A stretch of 64,000 bases of DNA from JAHJBR01 sp040757035 (GTDB taxonomy: Archaea > Micrarchaeota > Micrarchaeia > Anstonellales > Bilamarchaeaceae), in assembly GCA_040757035.1 (NCBI GenBank), contig JBFLYM010000003.1:1-64000 (forward strand), read 5' to 3'. Position numbers and translations under genes: made by a program. The notes under the pieces were generated by a model, which was not told the DNA's origin, did no database searches, and saw nothing but the letters and a program-made list of their open reading frames with translations. Below, in pieces: positions 62,049 through 64,000 of this stretch (its first letter is position 1; every line of letters starts with the position of its first letter).

Positions 62049-62591
62049 TTAGCTCGCTTTATCTATATTTATTATCTTATTTTTTTCATTTGGTTCTATT
62101 TTTAATCTTCCGTTGAACTTTTTAGAAAAAGCGCGTTTAAGTTCGCTTCCGCTTAATAATCGGTCAAGCATTATCGCAAGCGCAGCAACCTCACTGTGCG
62201 GCTGATTTGTTATTGAGATATTAAAATCAGCAACATCGTAGAACTCGCGCGGTACTTGTCCAGCGCCAACCATTATCAAAACCTTTGCGCATTTTTTTAT
62301 TTCGCGAATCTTTTCTGGCAATGGAATGCCATACATAGTAAGGTGAATCAAACAATAACCTTTTTTTCGGTATTCTTTCGCGATTTTAAGCGGAATTGTT
62401 GTATATGTTACCAAAAATTTAGCGCCCCAATTTTCTGCTATTTTTTTTAGACCGCGCTCAAAACCAGAATCGTGTTGCCCTGAATAGATTATTTCATTCG
62501 CTCCAAACGCACGCGAAACAAGTCCGACATGCGTAGTTATTCGCTCATCGCGCGGAAGCCTATGCCCTAATCTTAGTACCGAAATTTTCAC
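62049..62591 (-). CDS. trm56: tRNA (cytidine(56)-2'-O)-methyltransferase
   Basis: A 180-residue archaeal SPOUT methyltransferase (aTrm56) that methylates the ribose of C56 in the T-loop. N-terminal SVLRLGHRLPRDERITTHVG, LVTYTTIPLKIAKEYRKKG, HLTMYGIPLPEKI, LIMVGAGQVPREFYDVADF and SITNQPHSEVAALAIMLDRL are all family motifs. The likely start is GTG 62591 (VKISVLRLGHR). It is the fourth clear tRNA modification enzyme in the window. Confidence 0.92.
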   Translation of the reverse strand: MKISVLRLGHRLPRDERITTHVGLVSRAFGANEIIYSGQHDSGFERGLKKIAENWGAKFLVTYTTIPLKIAKEYRKKGYCLIHLTMYGIPLPEKIREIKKCAKVLIMVGAGQVPREFYDVADFNISITNQPHSEVAALAIMLDRLLSGSELKRAFSKKFNGRLKIEPNEKNKIINIDKAS

Positions 62592-62641
62592 AAAACCATC
62601 GCACTATTATATATTTGTTATTTTAGAATCCCAACCATCTT

Positions 62642-62713
62642 TCATATTTTTATTGCTGGTGCCAAACAATCAAAAAACTCCTTCCATTGTTCGTCAAACT
62701 CTGGTTTGTACAT
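62642..62713 (-). pseudogene. Truncated RelE-like toxin remnant
   Basis: A frame of 23 codons, MYKPEFDEQWKEFFDCLAPA followed by IKI and a stop, begins 4 bp after the antitoxin stop on the same strand. It matches the first part of archaeal RelE toxins (YKPEFxxxWxEFFxxL...I). The catalytic basic residues, further C-terminal, are missing, and another stop follows. The antitoxin is intact, so this is a decayed relBE-type pair. Confidence 0.6.
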
Positions 62714-62717
62714 GCAA

Positions 62718-62990
62718 TTACTCTAAATATTTGGCGTACTTGTCCAGCGCCTGTTTCGTAGTGAGCACCTTTCTCTTTCCTTCGCGTATGTCCTCGTCAA
62801 TCTGTTCCATCTTCTTTACCGCAAGCTCATCCAAAAGCTCTTCGCGAGATTTTACAACTTGGTATTCTTTCCCCAATTCAAGAATGCCAGCACGAACCGC
62901 TTCAGCTTTTGTCTTGAAAAAACCCGCCTCAACAAGTCGCCTCAGAGTTTCTTCTACAGAACCATCCAAATGTACGAGTATATCGCTCAT
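62718..62990 (-). CDS. Ribbon-helix-helix antitoxin
   Basis: A 90-residue protein. The N-terminal part (ILVHLDGSVEETLRRLVEAG, FFKTKAEAVRAGILELG) is a ribbon-helix-helix/MetJ-Arc-like DNA-binding domain. The C-terminal half is a charged helix (LLDELAVKKMEQIDEDIREG) and a Lys-rich end. It has a GGTGATC ribosome binding site before ATG. It looks like a RelB/VapB-like antitoxin whose toxin downstream is only a remnant (62642-62713). Confidence 0.7.
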   Translation of the reverse strand: MSDILVHLDGSVEETLRRLVEAGFFKTKAEAVRAGILELGKEYQVVKSREELLDELAVKKMEQIDEDIREGKRKVLTTKQALDKYAKYLE

Positions 62991-63014
62991 TCGATCACCT
63001 GATAAAGATATATA

Positions 63015-63614
63015 TCAAATTCGTTTTATCGCAATTATTCCGTTTGCGGTTCTTATAAATTGATACCCTACTCCGAGATATACTCTTTCTATTTTATTCC
63101 CTCTATCTCTAATCATGTCTTCTAAATTTCCCTGCGGCCAGTCAGGACTTATATATGCAACAGCGTAAACATAGTTGCTTGCTTTTCCGCATTTCTCCCG
63201 TTCATCAACAAGCATTTCTCTTATTTCTCTCCCTTCATACATAAGAAGCAGTGCGACATCTTCTAGATAAATTGCATTTGGTTCTCCATTAACAATATCT
63301 CCATTCTTCTCATCATAAAAAACCGGCCATCCGAATCCAACTCCGACAAGCATTCTTTCAACATAAGCTCCGTAGCTCATGCCTAATTTCAGTATGTCGG
63401 TAATTTGCTGCTTGCTTATTTCCCAGAGAGTTTTGCGCATCAGTGTATAAACATCATCAAGTTCTGCTAAACTAAGTTTTTTTATTTCAACGTTTTCCAA
63501 ATCGCTAAAAAGTCCTAGTTTTTTTGGTTTGTCCATCTCTGATTTGCTGCTTGCCAAAATTTCCTTTTTTTCATCAAAGATTTTTTCTTTAAACGCATTT
63601 GGCGTAACAACCAT
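63015..63614 (-). CDS. GNAT-like protein, tentative
   Basis: A 199-residue protein. The N-terminal 40 residues are charged and probably disordered. The rest has a GNAT-like order: a helix pair (LAELDDVYTLMRKTLWEISK), strands (YVERMLVGVGFGWPVFYDEK), a segment like motif A (LEDVALLLMYEGREIREMLV) and C-terminal strands (RVYLGVGYQFIRTANGIIAI). The acetyl-CoA-binding R/Q-x-x-G-x-G/A signature is degenerate (EGREIRE), so activity is uncertain. It precedes the antitoxin gene on the same strand. Confidence 0.5.
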   Translation of the reverse strand: MVVTPNAFKEKIFDEKKEILASSKSEMDKPKKLGLFSDLENVEIKKLSLAELDDVYTLMRKTLWEISKQQITDILKLGMSYGAYVERMLVGVGFGWPVFYDEKNGDIVNGEPNAIYLEDVALLLMYEGREIREMLVDEREKCGKASNYVYAVAYISPDWPQGNLEDMIRDRGNKIERVYLGVGYQFIRTANGIIAIKRI

Positions 63615-63727
63615 ATCTAACCAAAAGATTAAGATATATGTAGATTTTTAAACCCTTGCAGTTTTACTATACATACTTTATTGGTTTGCTATATTCCTAT
63701 TAAAGTCTAATAAAACTGGTGATACAA

Positions 63728-64000
63728 TTGATAAAAGGAATTGTAATAATTTCAAAAGATAAAATTGGTCTTCTTGCGGATATTTCATACATATTTGCAA
63801 AAGAAAAAATAAATATAGAACAAATAGATGCAAATTTAGTAGATAACACCGCAATTATTATGCTAGGTGTGGAAAGCACAAAATATAAAAAAGCAAAGGC
63901 CGCACTTATAAGGAACAAATATCATATACTCGCAGAGAAGTCCTTTGTAGTAAAGCTTGAAGATACTCCTGGATCTTTCTCTAAATTGACAAAAAAGCTC
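63728..64000 (+). CDS. ACT-domain protein, 3'-truncated by the window
   Basis: A frame with a probable TTG start at 63728, with a GGTGAT ribosome binding site at 63718-63723. The 91 codons available encode two ACT domains: the first complete (IKGIVIISKDKIGLLADISY...INIEQIDANLVD), the second beginning FVVKLEDTPGSFSKLTKKL. Tandem ACT domains act as amino-acid sensors in enzymes or stand-alone regulators. The 3' part lies beyond the window, so a catalytic domain further on cannot be excluded. Confidence 0.7.
   Translation, partial: MIKGIVIISKDKIGLLADISYIFAKEKINIEQIDANLVDNTAIIMLGVESTKYKKAKAALIRNKYHILAEKSFVVKLEDTPGSFSKLTKKL

Overview
The window is archaeal chromosomal DNA with low GC and dense, tightly packed genes. 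The archaeal calls rest on an A-type ATP synthase operon (H-I-K-E-C-F-A-B-D), a group II chaperonin (thermosome), MCM helicase, RadA, an archaeal DnaG-type primase, Sec61-beta, Trm1, TruD, Trm56, HMG-CoA synthase and archaeal-type UMP kinase. A bacterial-type DNA gyrase B subunit and the general gene set suggest a DPANN-like lineage, perhaps Micrarchaeota or Diapherotrites. That placement is an inference from gene content, not something the sequence proves. Two kinds of translation start occur: leaderless genes with a TATA-like box about 25 nt before ATG, and genes with a GGTGA/GAGGTGA ribosome binding site. I used these to move several starts inward.

Layout. 1-2.1 kb: a sparse left end, a DUF4143 ATPase and a TPR protein. 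2.1-7.8 kb (minus strand): flippase, a degenerate CDP-alcohol phosphatidyltransferase, PAC2-family protein, stand-alone TrpB and a 12-unit HEAT repeat protein. 7.9-13.7 kb: PurE, an N-terminally shortened tRNA m1A methyltransferase, thermosome, endonuclease IV, a CPA2 antiporter and a decayed toxin-antitoxin pair. 13.7-22.8 kb: GyrB, a beta-propeller lipoprotein, a presenilin-like protease, MCM and Sec61-beta. 22.9-28.8 kb: HD hydrolase, a possible DNA-binding protein, AMMECR1, UMP kinase, translin and a second DUF4143 ATPase behind a palindromic site. 28.8-34.7 kb (minus): Trm1, TruD, a methylthiotransferase, DnaG and a CBS protein, with a structured hairpin behind the CBS gene. 34.8-41.6 kb: an accessory block with two very large proteins of unknown function, bordered on one side by a 73-bp dispersed repeat. 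41.7-46.1 kb: a DUF736-like protein, RadA, a carbamoyltransferase and a membrane pyrophosphatase. 46.1-47.4 kb: the second copy of the dispersed repeat and an AbiE-like toxin-antitoxin pair. 47.4-57.0 kb (minus): the ATP synthase operon, interrupted by an acylphosphatase fusion protein. 57.2-64 kb: HMG-CoA synthase, PurD, a histidine-kinase-like protein, Trm56, a decayed RelBE pair, a GNAT-like protein and a truncated ACT-domain gene.

How the genes fit together. Energy metabolism centres on ion gradients: the ATP synthase, a pyrophosphatase with the K+-independent H+-pump signature and a cation/proton antiporter. Replication and repair are covered by MCM, GyrB, RadA, endonuclease IV and possibly DnaG. 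Four or five tRNA modification enzymes are present. PurE/PurD, HMG-CoA synthase, UMP kinase, TrpB and a carbamoyltransferase show biosynthetic capacity that is scattered rather than in complete operons. The accessory fraction consists of toxin-antitoxin remnants, two DUF4143 ATPases, the dispersed repeat and the giant proteins. Many gene junctions carry short perfect direct repeats, some of which now encode gene ends. I saw no tRNA, rRNA, CRISPR array or intact transposase gene.
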